The translations under genes and the position numbers were made by a program. DNA of 64,000 bases. Origin: Mycolicibacterium aubagnense (lineage in GTDB: Bacteria; Actinomycetota; Actinomycetes; Mycobacteriales; Mycobacteriaceae). Below the pieces are notes generated by a model. The model saw only the letters and a list, made by a program, of their open reading frames with translations. It did not search any database and was not told where the DNA came from. The first letter of the stretch is position 1. The number at the start of each line of letters is the position of its first letter. Shown piece by piece: positions 30,216 through 39,690 of the stretch. The stretch is taken from positions 1-64,000 of the forward strand of contig NZ_AP022577.1 of NCBI RefSeq assembly GCF_010730955.1, written 5' to 3'.

Positions 30216-30386
30216 TGCTGGATCCTTTCGTTGGGCCAGAATCGTCAGTCCGTGCGCTGTGGCACCGCCAAGAGCGTCGGGACGGCTTCTGTTCGCTGAC
30301 ACTGTGCCCGCAGGTGGGTGATCGTGGCGGTTCGCTCTCGCCGACACGCCGACGGCCCGCGCGTGGTTTCAGGCCTCCGCGAACGA

Positions 30387-30421
30387 CAGTGCCCCGCAAT
30401 CTGATTGATTGCGGGGCACTG
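30387..30421 (-). terminator. Intrinsic terminator of the Ala/Thr-rich exported protein gene
   Basis: CAGTGCCCCGCAAT (30387-30400) and ATTGCGGGGCACTG (30408-30421) form a perfect 14-bp stem with a 7-base loop, ten bases past the stop at 30431. A T-run is lacking, as is usual in mycobacteria. It also insulates the topoisomerase genes. Confidence 0.85.
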
Positions 30422-30430
30422 AGGCTGCAC

Positions 30431-32359
30431 CTAGTGCGAGCTGTTGCCCGAATGCGCCGACGCCGACGAACCGTGCTCGGACGGTTTGGGGCCGTCAGCA
30501 GCACGATGCTGGCCACCGGTCGACGACTGACTGTCGGTCGAATGCTGGTTGCCGTTCGATGCGGCCTTGCCCGTCGCTCTAGTGGTTGAAGCGCCGGATT
30601 CGGTTCCGGACTTGCCCACCGTGTTCGTGGTCGAGATGGTCCCGGTCTCAGCCTTGCCCGCCGAACGTGTGTTTGACGTGCTGGATCCGGTTTCGGTCTT
30701 GCTGGGGGACTTCGCCGTTACAGCGCTGGAGCCGGTTTCGGTTTTCGCCGTTTCGCCGGCGACCGAAGCGGTGTGCTCAGCCGTGCCGGTGCTTGGAGTG
30801 CTGGTCGCGGTCTCGGGTTTCGGAGTCGAGGCGGCATCGGTGCTGTTCGCGGGTTCAGCCACGTGGACCGAGGTCGCAGTTCCAGCGGGGGGTCCCTCAG
30901 TGCTGCTCTTATCAGCGGTCTTCGGCGTCGTCGAGGTTTTCGCCTCCCGAGTGGCGGAGGCGGTCCCAGCTTCGTTGGCCGTCTCAGTCGCAGCGGCCGA
31001 CTGTACGTTCGGCCCTGGAAGCGTGGCCGCTGCTGCCGGCCGCACCGCAGCGGCACCGGTGACGGCATTGGCGAAGTCGATTGCGCTGGCAAGACTGTGC
31101 AGCACGGTTGCGGTCGTACCAGCGGCCACATTGACTGCGGTGATGATGGTTCCGGCGGCCGCGTAGGGGAGGTTGTAGACCAGCGACGGCAGACCCGCTG
31201 CGCGCATCATCCCGCTTCCGGCCCCCGCCAGCCCGTTCGCAAGGTCACCGAACACGGCCGCAGCTGTGGTGGTCAACGACGCAGCGGCTGTCACCGGCAT
31301 GGACAACAGACTCCGAGCCGTGTTCGTGATGGTCGCGGTTGTGGTGAATCCGGCGCCGGCGAGAACAGCCAAGGCAGTGGCGTAGTTCTGCGGTGTAAGC
31401 GGACCTGATGCGATCGTGTTGAGCGCAGCTGCGATGGCACCGGTCGACGTACCGCTACCGAGCCAGGTCCCGATCACCGATGAGGCGCCATTGGCCGCGG
31501 CAGTCACGGTCGTGTCCAATGCCGTGACCGCTGTACTGGTCAGTCCGGAGATTCCGTCGAGGCTCGCGACGATCGGTGCGCTCACGATGGACTGGACCGC
31601 CGTGATTACGCCCGCGACCAGATCACTGCCGGTCGCAGAGGCCGCGGTACCGATCACCGTGTTGGCTGTGGTTACCGCGTTCTTGATGAGGTTGTCGACC
31701 CCGGTGACGAGGTTTCCGACGATCTGCACCGAGCCGACGGTTACGGCGCCGACGCCCTGGACCGCCTTCTGCAGTGCGAGCCCGGCGATTCCGATAGGCG
31801 CATCGATCAAACCGATGTATGCGGCCATGTTCAACGGATTGTTGACGACGTTGGCAATGGCGTTCAACGCGGTGCTGACTGAACCGGTGACAACCGATGT
31901 CAGGAGGTTGGTGAGATCGCCAGAGGTGACGATGGCCGTGCTTCTGATCTGGCCGATTGTCGTGTTGAGTTGAGCCATACCGCTGTTGGCTGATGTCGCC
32001 AGGGCCGACAACAAAGCGCCGAGCGGGGTGCGTGAGCCTCCAGCCGCGGCGACAAGGCCGGACCACACGGTTGCGTTCACCGCGGCGGTCGCAGCAAGGG
32101 CCCCACCGAGGGTGTTATCAGCTGTGGTGGCGATGCCGTTCACCGTTGACGATGCCAGCTGCATGGCGCCACCAAGGTTGTTGACCAAAGCGGCGATGTC
32201 CGACTGGCTGATTCCAGTGAGACGGACTGTCGGCGTCGCGATGTGCGGTGTTGGCAACAGGTGATGCTGTTCGGCGAGCGGTAATGGCGCCACGACGACA
32301 GCGGCAGCCGCTGCCGCCGCCACACTAGTGCGGAGCAAAGGGTTGAGTGTGCGATTCAC
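30431..32359 (-). CDS. Large exported Ala/Thr/Ser-rich protein
   Basis: ATG 32359, 642 residues. Signal-like start (MNRTLNPLLRTSVAAAAAAA, cleavage likely near residue 30-35). Residues ~45-430 are Ala/Thr/Gly/Asn-rich with hydrophobic periods and no Cys, like PE/PPE-neighbour surface proteins. The last ~200 residues are a Ser/Thr/Glu/Lys/Pro-rich tail with short repeats such as TETGSS and TSTP. The same kind of tail ends the glycoside hydrolase at 47820 and the PE-PPE protein at 50012. Likely an envelope or secreted protein; no catalytic motif. Confidence 0.7.
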   Translation of the reverse strand: MNRTLNPLLRTSVAAAAAAAVVVAPLPLAEQHHLLPTPHIATPTVRLTGISQSDIAALVNNLGGAMQLASSTVNGIATTADNTLGGALAATAAVNATVWSGLVAAAGGSRTPLGALLSALATSANSGMAQLNTTIGQIRSTAIVTSGDLTNLLTSVVTGSVSTALNAIANVVNNPLNMAAYIGLIDAPIGIAGLALQKAVQGVGAVTVGSVQIVGNLVTGVDNLIKNAVTTANTVIGTAASATGSDLVAGVITAVQSIVSAPIVASLDGISGLTSTAVTALDTTVTAAANGASSVIGTWLGSGTSTGAIAAALNTIASGPLTPQNYATALAVLAGAGFTTTATITNTARSLLSMPVTAAASLTTTAAAVFGDLANGLAGAGSGMMRAAGLPSLVYNLPYAAAGTIITAVNVAAGTTATVLHSLASAIDFANAVTGAAAVRPAAAATLPGPNVQSAAATETANEAGTASATREAKTSTTPKTADKSSTEGPPAGTATSVHVAEPANSTDAASTPKPETATSTPSTGTAEHTASVAGETAKTETGSSAVTAKSPSKTETGSSTSNTRSAGKAETGTISTTNTVGKSGTESGASTTRATGKAASNGNQHSTDSQSSTGGQHRAADGPKPSEHGSSASAHSGNSSH

Positions 32360-32468
32360 GTGAGTCTCCGGGGTGTAGGGAATGGTTTGTCCGTGCGCGG
32401 AGTAGTGCTGGAAAACGCGCGGAACGCTAGACGGGCCCTTGCCCCTGAGACGACGACGGCGCGGCTGG

Positions 32469-33638
32469 TCAGGCGGCTCCGGATGGACTCAATTCTCGGG
32501 CTGCCTTCACGATTCGGAGTACGGAACTGGGGGAGACGCCCAAGGCTTCGGCGATCGTGCGACTCGACGCTCCCGACGCCGCGTGCTCGAGCACTGCTCG
32601 CACGGTTTCGGCCGGAGCTGTTGTGCGGCCGGCACCGATGAGTTGATCGGCCAACGCCGCGTGTTCGGAGTGCGCGACCTCAACTAGCCGCGGAGTCCGC
32701 AGCGACGGATCGGTGTCGGCATCGCTGGGCCAAACACCTCGCTCCCGGGCGGCGCGCTCTGAACTGGCGGCGGCAGCCTGACGCAGTGGTGCGTCGCGAC
32801 GCTGCGGCCACTGCGTCACAGGCTGCGTCAGGTGCACCGCGGTGGCGGCATCGTGACGCGGTGGTGCACCTGGCGCATCAGCTGCGTCGGGTTGAGTCAC
32901 GGATTGCGCTGCCCGTGCGTCGCCGTTGCGGGCATGGCTGTTGCTTGCGTCAGGGGCTGCGTCAGGGTGCGTCACTGCTGGTCCAGGCTGCGTCACCATC
33001 TGCCCAGGCCGCGTCACAGATGGACCATCGTGGCGCAGAAGTGCGTCGGCAGCGCTGATCTGCGTCGCTGCCTTCGTCATGACCGTCTCGCCGCGATTCC
33101 GTAACGTCGCGGCCGGTTCTGTGTCCGGCACCGTCTGCGTCAGGGTGGAATCGGCGCGGTGCAGCAGCGCGTCACCTCGATGCATCTCTGCGGCTGGGTG
33201 CGTCATCGGTTGCGTCACGGCTCCGACCTCGATGCGCGTCAGGGCGACCAAGCCGAGGGTGCACACGGCAACCAGCCCGTCGAGGATCAGCGGGAACAGT
33301 GCCGCGTCGAAGCGCGCGTAGCCGTAGCTGACCGCAAGCTCGCGCAGCGCGTCGAAGCTGAGGCGGAACGCAGCGGTGGCCAGGACGACGATCGCGACCA
33401 GGAACGCCCAATAGGTCATCCCGCGCGCGGCGATGTGCGACCACAGCCCCAGCAGGTGGGTCAGGCCCAGCAGCGCGACGGGCGCGAGCGCGGCGGCGAC
33501 GATCGGTCCGATGGCGCTGACGCCGGCATGCATGGACACAGCGCGAGTGATGTTGCCTGACACGCTCGCCGTGGTGGCAAACGCCAACAACGACCACAGG
33601 AGCCGCCGTACCCGGCGGTGCGTCTGATCGGGGGTCAC
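32469..33638 (-). CDS. DUF2637 membrane protein with C-terminal helix-turn-helix
   Basis: GTG 33638 (MTPDQTHRRVRRLLWSLLAF); the longer frame to 33752 has no ribosome site. 389 residues. Residues ~10-160 are the four-helix DUF2637 domain (SVSGNITRAVSMHAGVSAIG; THLLGLWSHIAARGMTYWAF). Then comes a ~160-residue Gln/Thr/Pro/His-rich linker, and a C-terminal HTH (ASSRTIAEALGVSPSSVLRI). DUF2637 proteins are typical of actinobacterial plasmids and integrative elements, often near replication or transfer genes, role unknown. The linker is encoded by DNA full of the heptamer TGCGTCA, which continues upstream of the gene. Confidence 0.8.
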   Translation of the reverse strand: MTPDQTHRRVRRLLWSLLAFATTASVSGNITRAVSMHAGVSAIGPIVAAALAPVALLGLTHLLGLWSHIAARGMTYWAFLVAIVVLATAAFRLSFDALRELAVSYGYARFDAALFPLILDGLVAVCTLGLVALTRIEVGAVTQPMTHPAAEMHRGDALLHRADSTLTQTVPDTEPAATLRNRGETVMTKAATQISAADALLRHDGPSVTRPGQMVTQPGPAVTHPDAAPDASNSHARNGDARAAQSVTQPDAADAPGAPPRHDAATAVHLTQPVTQWPQRRDAPLRQAAAASSERAARERGVWPSDADTDPSLRTPRLVEVAHSEHAALADQLIGAGRTTAPAETVRAVLEHAASGASSRTIAEALGVSPSSVLRIVKAARELSPSGAA

Positions 33639-34637
33639 CACAAGCCTTTCCGGCCTCCCGCTGTGTGCGGTGGCCGGAAAGAGGAAAGCAGATTTTGCAG
33701 CAGACCGGTGGTGCGCGGCTCGGTATGTGCGCCGCTGCTCGCCGCGACGCAATACTCACATTCGCGGGCCGAATATCGGCGCTACAGAACAGCATCCAGC
33801 GCACGCCGGATGCCGTGTAGGTCCACGATGCGTGGTATGTGCCTAACGCGCGTGCGTACGGGCACATACTGCGAGGATCCCCTCGCGCTACGAATTGCGC
33901 CACAGAAACCGCTACGAGCTGCGCTACAGGACGCGCTACAACCCGCAATACTGATCGCGCTACAAGATCCAATACCGTGCCGGATTCGCGATTTCGGCAA
34001 CTTTCACGTTGTGTCGTAAGTCGCGAGCGCTGACCAGATTTCGATCCCACGCTGCTTCGGCTAGCGGTGAAGGACGTGACAGACGTTGACACCGCGTCGG
34101 TTTGGCGACGAACGCGAAGTCCTCTACAAGTCACCCCGTACGGCGGACACGTCTGGTGGCGTGCTTGGGGCACGACGCGCAATCCGGTCCCGCACGGGGT
34201 TTCAAGCGGTCACGGGTCGACCGGGGCCAATCGCGAGCGGGACGCGGACAGGTGTGGATCGTGTGCGAGCTCGGTGATTGGCGGACATTGAGAATCGCCT
34301 TGCGGGGATCGATCAATCACTCACCGCGGTGATGCACGGATTCCCCTGGTGCCGGCACAGGGGAGAGTGGCCGCCTCAGCTGATCTGCGCGAACCAGGTG
34401 GACCACCGGTGAGCTGGTGAAGCACCGTGGCGCTGATCAGTCGGTGGTTCAGCGTGGAGTGGTTCCTTCGCACGAATCACTGAATCGGGTGCGTCAGGTG
34501 GGGTCAGCTGCGTCGTGATGCAGCGTGAATCAGGTGCGTCAGGGATCTCGGTGCGTCATGGTGCGTCACCGGATCAGGTGCGTCACGGTGCATCACGTGA
34601 TTCGGTGACGCATCGCGGGTCTGCGTCAACTGCGTCA
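32779..34637. repeat. TGCGTCA heptamer array across and upstream of the DUF2637 gene
   Basis: Exact TGCGTCA on the plus strand at 32812, 32824, 32946, 32958, 32968, 32989, 33136, 33199, 33211 (inside the gene) and 34490, 34535, 34552, 34562, 34579, 34622, 34631 (outside). The inverse TGACGCA occurs at 32779 and 34606. Eighteen copies in 1.86 kb, where chance predicts less than one. Inside the gene they fall in two reading frames, so protein repeats do not explain them. Iteron- or partition-site-like. The non-coding stretch 33639-34743 holds no supported gene. Confidence 0.85.
33780..33964. repeat. Second short-repeat cluster (GCGCTAC)
   Basis: CGCTAC or GCGCTAC recurs at about 33780, 33885, 33910, 33921, 33934 and 33957, several followed by A or AA. 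It lies in the 1.1-kb non-coding gap between the DUF2637 gene and the PARP gene, between the two blocks of TGCGTCA. Possibly part of the same origin-like region. Copy number is modest. Confidence 0.45.
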
Positions 34638-34706
34638 TTGGACGCGTCGCAGTGGTGTGCCACCCGCGTCAACCGCTTACGCACCAAGTTGTCGGACCCC
34701 TTAGAT

Positions 34707-34725
34707 ATTCTCTATTTTAGAGAAT
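34707..34725 (+). promoter_or_regulatory. Shared palindrome TTCTCTATTTTAGAGA (site 2)
   Basis: ATTCTCTATTTTAGAGAAT is a perfect 19-bp dyad (8-bp arms, 3-base centre) ending 18 bp before ATG 34744 of the PARP gene. The 16-base core is identical to sites at 23828 and 58198. TATTTT at its centre may be the -10 element. Confidence 0.7.
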
Positions 34726-34743
34726 ACGACGAGGGGAGCTCAC

Positions 34744-36051
34744 ATGACCGCCACTGCCACCGCGCCGCACAATGCACTCGAAACTGTCACCCTGATTCAG
34801 GTCAACGCGGCGGGAAACAACAACAAGTTCTACGAGCTGTCGAAAATGCCTGACGGTTCTACGCTCGCCCGCTGGGGTCGCATCGGTGCCTCGAACGCGC
34901 AGACTCGGACCTACCCGGGACATAGCAGCTTCGACAACAAATTGGACGAGAAGTTGCGTAAGGGGTACTCGGTGTTCGACGGGGGCCGGTCGACGCAGAC
35001 CGCTGTCAGCTCCGTGTCATCGTCGGGTCAGCTGCCGGATTTGGTGGGCGCCGGCCTGTTTGGAGCAAGGCGCTCCGCTGCTGCCCGCGGGCTGGTTGCG
35101 CACCTGGTGAAGGCCAACCGGCATGCCATCGGCGCTGCGACCGGCGGTCGCATCACCGTCTCCGATTCCGGTGCTGTTACTACGGCGTTGGGGCCCGTCT
35201 CCGCGGCACAGATCGGCCAGGCGCGCTCCGCGCTCACTACCCTGCGCACCGGCTACGACCGGTGGGCTGTTGAAAAGTACCTGACGCTGATCCCTCAGCA
35301 GATCACCAACGTTCGCGCCACTGACTGGGTTACGCGAACGTGGTGCCGCGAGCAGGACGACCTGCTCGACGCGCTTGAATCAGCGATTACGTTGGCCGCC
35401 GCCAGCAATGACCGCGCCGCCGCGGCGATCGCGTTCCGTCACACCATGACCGAGATTGATTCATCGGCGTCCGAGTTCACGCGCATCGCCGCGAAGTTCA
35501 ACGACTCGCGCAACGCGATGCACGCCGCCAATCGGTTGGACCTGCGCCGGGTGTGGGCGCTTGTAGACGCTGACGAACCCGGTTGGAGTAAGCGCAAATC
35601 GGCGCTCAAGCACAGTCGCGAGCTGTGGCACGGAACGTCCACCGGCAACGTGCTGTCGATCCTGCGCACCGGCCTCATCTGCCCGTCAGTAGGTGCTGGG
35701 GCATTCAACATCACCGGTCGCATGTTTGGTGACGGCGTCTACTTTTCCGATCAGTCCACCAAGAGCCTCAACTATGCAATCGGCAGTGCGCCTGGGCAGT
35801 TGGGCCGCAGCGCGAGTACAGGCAACTCGATGATGTTCCTGGCCGATGTGGTGATGGGTCGGGAGTGCCGTTCGGAGGCGACGATGGGCTGCGCGGCTCT
35901 TGTGAGTCGCGCGCACACGGGTTCCGACACTAAGGGCAGGTCCTACGACTCGATTTTCGTTCGCGGCGGTCACTGCGGCGTCCGCAACAACGAAATGATT
36001 GTGTGGAAGGCAGATCAGATCAAGCTCACGTACCTGTGTGAATTCGCGTGA
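34744..36051 (+). CDS. WGR-PARP protein (poly/mono-ADP-ribosyltransferase)
   Basis: ATG 34744 with GGGGAG nine bases upstream. 435 residues. N-terminal WGR domain (about 10-85; KMPDGSTLARWGRIGA). A helical middle (about 95-280) follows. The C-terminal PARP catalytic domain (about 285-435) has LWHGTSTGNVLSILRTGL (triad His near 296), FGDGVYFSDQSTKS (Tyr near 333) and NNEMIVWKADQ (Glu near 417), so the full H-Y-E triad is kept. WGR-PARPs sense DNA ends and transfer ADP-ribose from NAD+. They are rare in bacteria. In phages and plasmids roles in DNA repair or defence are proposed. Own promoter with the shared palindrome. Confidence 0.9.
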   Translation: MTATATAPHNALETVTLIQVNAAGNNNKFYELSKMPDGSTLARWGRIGASNAQTRTYPGHSSFDNKLDEKLRKGYSVFDGGRSTQTAVSSVSSSGQLPDLVGAGLFGARRSAAARGLVAHLVKANRHAIGAATGGRITVSDSGAVTTALGPVSAAQIGQARSALTTLRTGYDRWAVEKYLTLIPQQITNVRATDWVTRTWCREQDDLLDALESAITLAAASNDRAAAAIAFRHTMTEIDSSASEFTRIAAKFNDSRNAMHAANRLDLRRVWALVDADEPGWSKRKSALKHSRELWHGTSTGNVLSILRTGLICPSVGAGAFNITGRMFGDGVYFSDQSTKSLNYAIGSAPGQLGRSASTGNSMMFLADVVMGRECRSEATMGCAALVSRAHTGSDTKGRSYDSIFVRGGHCGVRNNEMIVWKADQIKLTYLCEFA

Positions 36052-36220
36052 TGAAGGGGGCAAGACCTCTACGAACTCCGGATGGTCGTGTCAGAGGCCG
36101 AGTTTGGCTCGGATCTCCGCGGTGAGCGCACATTCCGGAACCCGGCAACGACACCCTTCCTCCTAAGGCTCTGTGTTCAGATCGTCTGAGATGCGCAATG
36201 TTGTGCACGGCTGCAAGGTT

Positions 36221-36463
36221 TTACGTGCCGTCGATCCCGCAGCCGGTGCACAACAGCACCTGTCCGTCCAGAATCCATTCGGTGTCCGTATGGCCGGCGC
36301 TGCATTCTTCTGGGGTGTGCGGCCATTGCCGCCCCGGGATGCGGGCCACGCGGCGGCCGGGCACCACGTACGCGCCTTGGTGGTGTGCTGGTTGACGCGG
36401 ATCCCAGTGCCCGCCAATCTCGGAAAGGTCGGGGATCTGGCTGTCGTCGTATCGCTCGCTCAT
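36221..36463 (-). CDS. Phage-like small Cys protein (80 aa)
   Basis: ATG 36463; an upstream extension lacks a ribosome site. Sequence MSERYDDSQIPDLSEIGGHW ... VPGRRVARIPGRQW ... CSAGHTDTEWILDGQVLLCTGCGIDGT (first 8 and last Cys pair CTGC). Three Cys and two His at the C-terminus suggest a zinc site. A common type in mycobacteriophages, role unknown. Confidence 0.6.
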   Translation of the reverse strand: MSERYDDSQIPDLSEIGGHWDPRQPAHHQGAYVVPGRRVARIPGRQWPHTPEECSAGHTDTEWILDGQVLLCTGCGIDGT

Positions 36464-36566
36464 AGGCGCACATGGTCACCGAACAGGTCGGCGTATCTCG
36501 ACTGCGGCGCGTGGGAAGGACGTGACACCGAAGTGTCGGTGTGCGAACGGGTGCGTTTATGAGCGC

Positions 36567-37250
36567 CTAACTCTCGGTCCACACCTTGAAGTCCGGCCCC
36601 CATTTTGGAGACTCTTGGCGGATCAGGTGGATCACCGACCAGATCGGCTGGGCTTGGCTGCCCTGGTCGTCACCACCGCCGCTGTCGTAGTGGCCACTGG
36701 CCGAAATGCCGACCAAAGTCGGCCCGCTGCTGTACCAGGGGCAGCCCGAGTCGCCCGGCAGGGTGACGACATCGGCGAACAGGGTTTCGTTGGTCGGGTC
36801 GTTCCCATTGGTGTAGTGCGTCTTGGTGATGCGGCCGGTTGTTTTCCCTGACCGGGCGCCGAACTTGGTCACCGAGTCCCCGGTATGTGCGTCGGCGATG
36901 CCGGTGAAGAACGGCTCGATCGAGAACTCGCGGTAGATCAGGATGAGCGTGTATCCCCGGGGTCGTATGCCGTCGAGCGAGTCGCTGTCCGGTTTGTGCG
37001 ACACCACGGTGCCGATTTCAGTGCCATTGCTGGAGTAGACCGTCTGGTCGACGTCGTCGGCGCAGTGGCCGGCGCTGACCGCCAAGCGGTCGTGGTTGGC
37101 GTTGAACCCGAAGAACCCGAGGGAGCAGCGGTGTTTTCCGATGTTGATTTCCATGCCTGCGCTGAGCGAGCCGGAAGCGTGCGCTGTCGGCGCTCCGGCG
37201 CCCAGAAGCGCAACCGTGGTTGTTGCCATGAGCGCGATCGTTCGTCGCAT
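36567..37250 (-). CDS. Secreted trypsin-like serine protease
   Basis: ATG 37250 with GAGGGGA upstream. 227 residues, compact S1 family. Signal peptide MRRTIALMATTTVALLGAGA with cleavage after AHA near 25. Catalytic His in LAVSAGHCADD and Ser in LPGDSGCPWYS; an Asp lies between them. Two or more Cys. Such short extracellular S1 proteases occur in actinobacteria and their phages and cleave peptidoglycan-linked or host proteins; the target is unknown. Divergent from the MNT gene; the shared 170-bp gap holds the operators at 37371-37404. Confidence 0.82.
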   Translation of the reverse strand: MRRTIALMATTTVALLGAGAPTAHASGSLSAGMEINIGKHRCSLGFFGFNANHDRLAVSAGHCADDVDQTVYSSNGTEIGTVVSHKPDSDSLDGIRPRGYTLILIYREFSIEPFFTGIADAHTGDSVTKFGARSGKTTGRITKTHYTNGNDPTNETLFADVVTLPGDSGCPWYSSGPTLVGISASGHYDSGGGDDQGSQAQPIWSVIHLIRQESPKWGPDFKVWTES

Positions 37251-37370
37251 GATTGAGTTCCCCTCTGGACCCTCCCCGGCCCGGCTGCTGATCGTGTCAG
37301 ATCTGCGGTGAGCTTGCCCTGCTCGGCTCGCCAATTCCGATCCAAGCTTCGTCTGCACCCTGTTGCTATA

Positions 37371-37404
37371 CCAACTATAGTTGGCGTATTCTAACTTTAG
37401 TTGG
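37371..37404 (+). promoter_or_regulatory. Tandem operators of the MNT/HEPN module
   Basis: CCAACTATAGTTGG (37371-37384) is a perfect 14-bp palindrome. CTAACTTTAGTTGG (37391-37404) is an imperfect copy 20 bp on, two helical turns away. They overlap a likely promoter and lie 18 bp before ATG 37422, which encodes an N-terminal helix-turn-helix. Autoregulation is the obvious reading. Confidence 0.75.
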
Positions 37405-37421
37405 AGTGAAAGGTGGGTGCG

Positions 37422-38093
37422 ATGCAGCTACACAAGCCGTTCGCCACGGTGACACCCACCCTGGACGGTGACGTCCTATTGGTCCTGGCCGGGGCGGATA
37501 CGACATTCACGATCAGCCAGATCAACCGCATGCTGCCCGACGTGTCCGGTGAAGGGATTCGCAAAGTTCTGGGCAGGCTTACCGCCCAAGGGATTGTTCT
37601 GCACGCCGAGGTCGGCCGCACCGGCACTTACCGGTTCAACCACGAGCACATGGCAGCCGAACCCATCCGGGCGCTGGCACGGACAGTCGATCGTTTCCTC
37701 GACCGCCTCGAAGCCCTCCTGAAGACGTGGCAGGAGCCCGCCGCCTACGCCGCTGTGTTCGGGTCGGCGATGACCGGACAAATGCGCCTCGATAGCGACA
37801 TCGACCTGTTCCTGGTTCGTGCCTCGGCGGCCGAACGCACTGATGTTCAACAGGATGGGGACCTGTGGGAGCAGCAAGTCACCGAACTCGCCCGGGCGGT
37901 CACCGCCTGGACCGGTAACGACGCCCGCGTCGTGGAGTACACCGAAGAGGACCTTCGCGCCGCTGCCGCCGCTGGCGAGCCGTTGCTGAACGAAGTGGTT
38001 CGCCGGGGCAAGACAGTCGCGGGGATGAAATCGTGGCTGATGCGGCTGCTGCAGGAATCAAACCGCGCTAACCGACGCAGGGTGTGGTCCTGA
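37422..38093 (+). CDS. HTH-nucleotidyltransferase (MNT-type antitoxin)
   Basis: ATG 37422 with AAAGG nine bases upstream; GTG 37413 is also possible. 223 residues. N-terminal winged HTH (about 25-75, ISQINRMLPDVSGEGIRKVL), then a minimal nucleotidyltransferase with FGSAMTGQMRLDSDIDLFLV, the GS...DxD motif (about 118-135). MNT proteins neutralise the RNase HEPN partner by AMPylating it. The stop overlaps the next ATG (TGATG). The fused HTH means it probably binds the palindromes upstream. Confidence 0.85.
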   Translation: MQLHKPFATVTPTLDGDVLLVLAGADTTFTISQINRMLPDVSGEGIRKVLGRLTAQGIVLHAEVGRTGTYRFNHEHMAAEPIRALARTVDRFLDRLEALLKTWQEPAAYAAVFGSAMTGQMRLDSDIDLFLVRASAAERTDVQQDGDLWEQQVTELARAVTAWTGNDARVVEYTEEDLRAAAAAGEPLLNEVVRRGKTVAGMKSWLMRLLQESNRANRRRVWS

Positions 38094-38500
38094 TGGCGCG
38101 CACGAATCCGCGCACAACCCCATCGACTCCGGCGGTGGTCAAAGGGCGGCTGGCCAACGCGATCGAGTTCCTCGAGGCAGCCGAGAAGGTACTGGAACAC
38201 AACGAGGCCGCGACCAGCGCGTCTGGCGTCCTATTCGTCGATGCCGGGATCGCTGCTTCCGATGTGATCTGCTGTGTCCGGCTGGGCGAATATTCGACGG
38301 GCAGTGAGCATCAGCACGCGGTTGCACTGCTGACGAAGGTGGAACCGAGCTTCGGGAAAGATCTGAGCATGCTGCTGAAGGTGAAGAACAAGGTGAACTA
38401 CACCCACGCGGCGTTGTCCGCCTCGGAGTGCAAGCAGATGCACCGCGCCGCCACCCATCTGGTGGAAGCGGCCAAGGCGGCTGGGGCCTCGGCAAGCTGA
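38093..38500 (+). CDS. HEPN-domain-like partner of MNT (putative RNase toxin)
   Basis: ATG 38093 overlaps the MNT stop. 135 residues, all helical. A HEPN-like run AIEFLEAAEKVLEHNEAAT opens it, and LLKVKNKVNYTHAALSASEC stands where the catalytic R-x4-6-H usually lies. A His is there, but the Arg position looks like Lys or Asn, so RNase activity is uncertain. Gene pairing with MNT supports the toxin call. Could be a small HEPN without nuclease activity. Confidence 0.7.
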   Translation: MARTNPRTTPSTPAVVKGRLANAIEFLEAAEKVLEHNEAATSASGVLFVDAGIAASDVICCVRLGEYSTGSEHQHAVALLTKVEPSFGKDLSMLLKVKNKVNYTHAALSASECKQMHRAATHLVEAAKAAGASAS

Positions 38501-38535
38501 CGGCTCGGTGTGTCCGGCCGGCGGCCACTTTGGGA

Positions 38536-39531
38536 CTACTTTGCCTGCGGCGGCCCCAGATTCGGTGCGCGGCGGATCGTCGCCCACAGATGCTCGCCGG
38601 GGCGCTGCTGCTTGACTTCGAAGCCGTACCGGCCATACCAGCCCGCCAGCCGGGTAGCACTTTCCTCGGTGCGGTCGCCGGGCATGATCTTGCCGACGAT
38701 CGCCAGGCCATAATGGTCGGCGCTGCGGCACAGATGCTCCAGCGCAGCGGTACCAGACCCTTGCGGCCGCGGCGGCCAGCCACCGCGACCTGTCATGCCG
38801 TTGACGACGATGTCGTGCAGCTCTAGCGTGTCGGATTTCGCGAACGAGACGGTGAAGGTGCGCACCGGGAAGCGTGGCACGCTGTAGTCCGGCAGCAGAT
38901 CGTTGTAATGGAAGAATCTTCGGTCGAACGGTGCGGACCCACCCCGAGCAAGTTCGGCGGGTACGGCGCCGACATCGACCTCCGGAATGGGCCGAGCGCA
39001 CGCCGGCAGGTGATGGATCAGCTTGCGGGCCCGCTCGTTGTCAGGTTCGAGGTCCAGGCAGGCCGCCAGCTGGCGGGTCAGCTCGGTCTCCAGGGACCGG
39101 TCGCCGGCGTGCGCTTGTATCCGCGCTTCGAACACGCTGTCGCGTATGGCTTTCAGATGTTCGCGCAGTTCGCCACTGATGTCGCCGGTGACGTACGCGT
39201 CCAGGGTCGATTCGACGCTATCGCTCAGCAGTCCCCATTGCCCGGGGATCGAGCCGACCGCAGCTTCGGCGATGCCATCGAAGGCGCGTTGGAACTGCTG
39301 ATTGGCCGCGTTGAACCTCTGCGCCGCTCGGCGGTATGCGCGTTCACGCCACCATCGCCTCGCCGGCATCGCACGACCCGCAGCGCGCACCTCATCCCAC
39401 GCGGCTTCCAGTTCGGCGACAGCTTCGTCGGCGGTAGGCACTCGCGCGTGAACAGCGTGCGCATCGACCGCGTCGCCCAATGAGGCGTCCAGATCATCCA
39501 GGTCATCGAAAAATTCCCCCACGCACTCCAT
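38536..39531 (-). CDS. Large protein with GNAT-like C-terminus
   Basis: First ATG is 39531 (MECVGEFFDDLDDLDASLGD), 331 residues. The frame stays open upstream to a TTG at 39822 and would add 97 residues including a His-rich tract. The middle (about 40-190) is helical and charged. The C-terminal ~110 residues look like a GNAT acetyltransferase (TLELHDIVVNGMTGRGGW, then GSGTAALEHLCRSADHYGL, WYGRYGFEV). Some phages encode such proteins to modify host targets. Function not established. Confidence 0.65.
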   Translation of the reverse strand: MECVGEFFDDLDDLDASLGDAVDAHAVHARVPTADEAVAELEAAWDEVRAAGRAMPARRWWRERAYRRAAQRFNAANQQFQRAFDGIAEAAVGSIPGQWGLLSDSVESTLDAYVTGDISGELREHLKAIRDSVFEARIQAHAGDRSLETELTRQLAACLDLEPDNERARKLIHHLPACARPIPEVDVGAVPAELARGGSAPFDRRFFHYNDLLPDYSVPRFPVRTFTVSFAKSDTLELHDIVVNGMTGRGGWPPRPQGSGTAALEHLCRSADHYGLAIVGKIMPGDRTEESATRLAGWYGRYGFEVKQQRPGEHLWATIRRAPNLGPPQAK

Positions 39532-39599
39532 GATCGGGCAGAAAACCGAAGCACGGTTGTGTCGCACGGCGTGGCGCACAGCCCGGTGCCGCAGATGAT

Positions 39600-39690
39600 G
39601 CTGATCGTCGTGCTCGTGCTGCTGCTCGTGCTCGTGCTGCTGCTCGTGATCGCGATGCTCGTCGTGGTGATGCTGCTGTTCGTGCTCGTG
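39600..39690 (-). repeat. CAC/GAG/CAG low-complexity tract encoding His/Glu/Gln
   Basis: The minus strand reads runs of CAC, GAG and CAG codons giving HEHEQQHEHEQQHEHDDQHH-like sequence upstream of ATG 39531. On the plus strand it encodes only Val/Leu. It may be an N-terminal metal-binding extension of the 38536-39531 gene from a TTG start, or non-coding. The 385 bp from 39532 to 39917 hold nothing else supported. Confidence 0.55.
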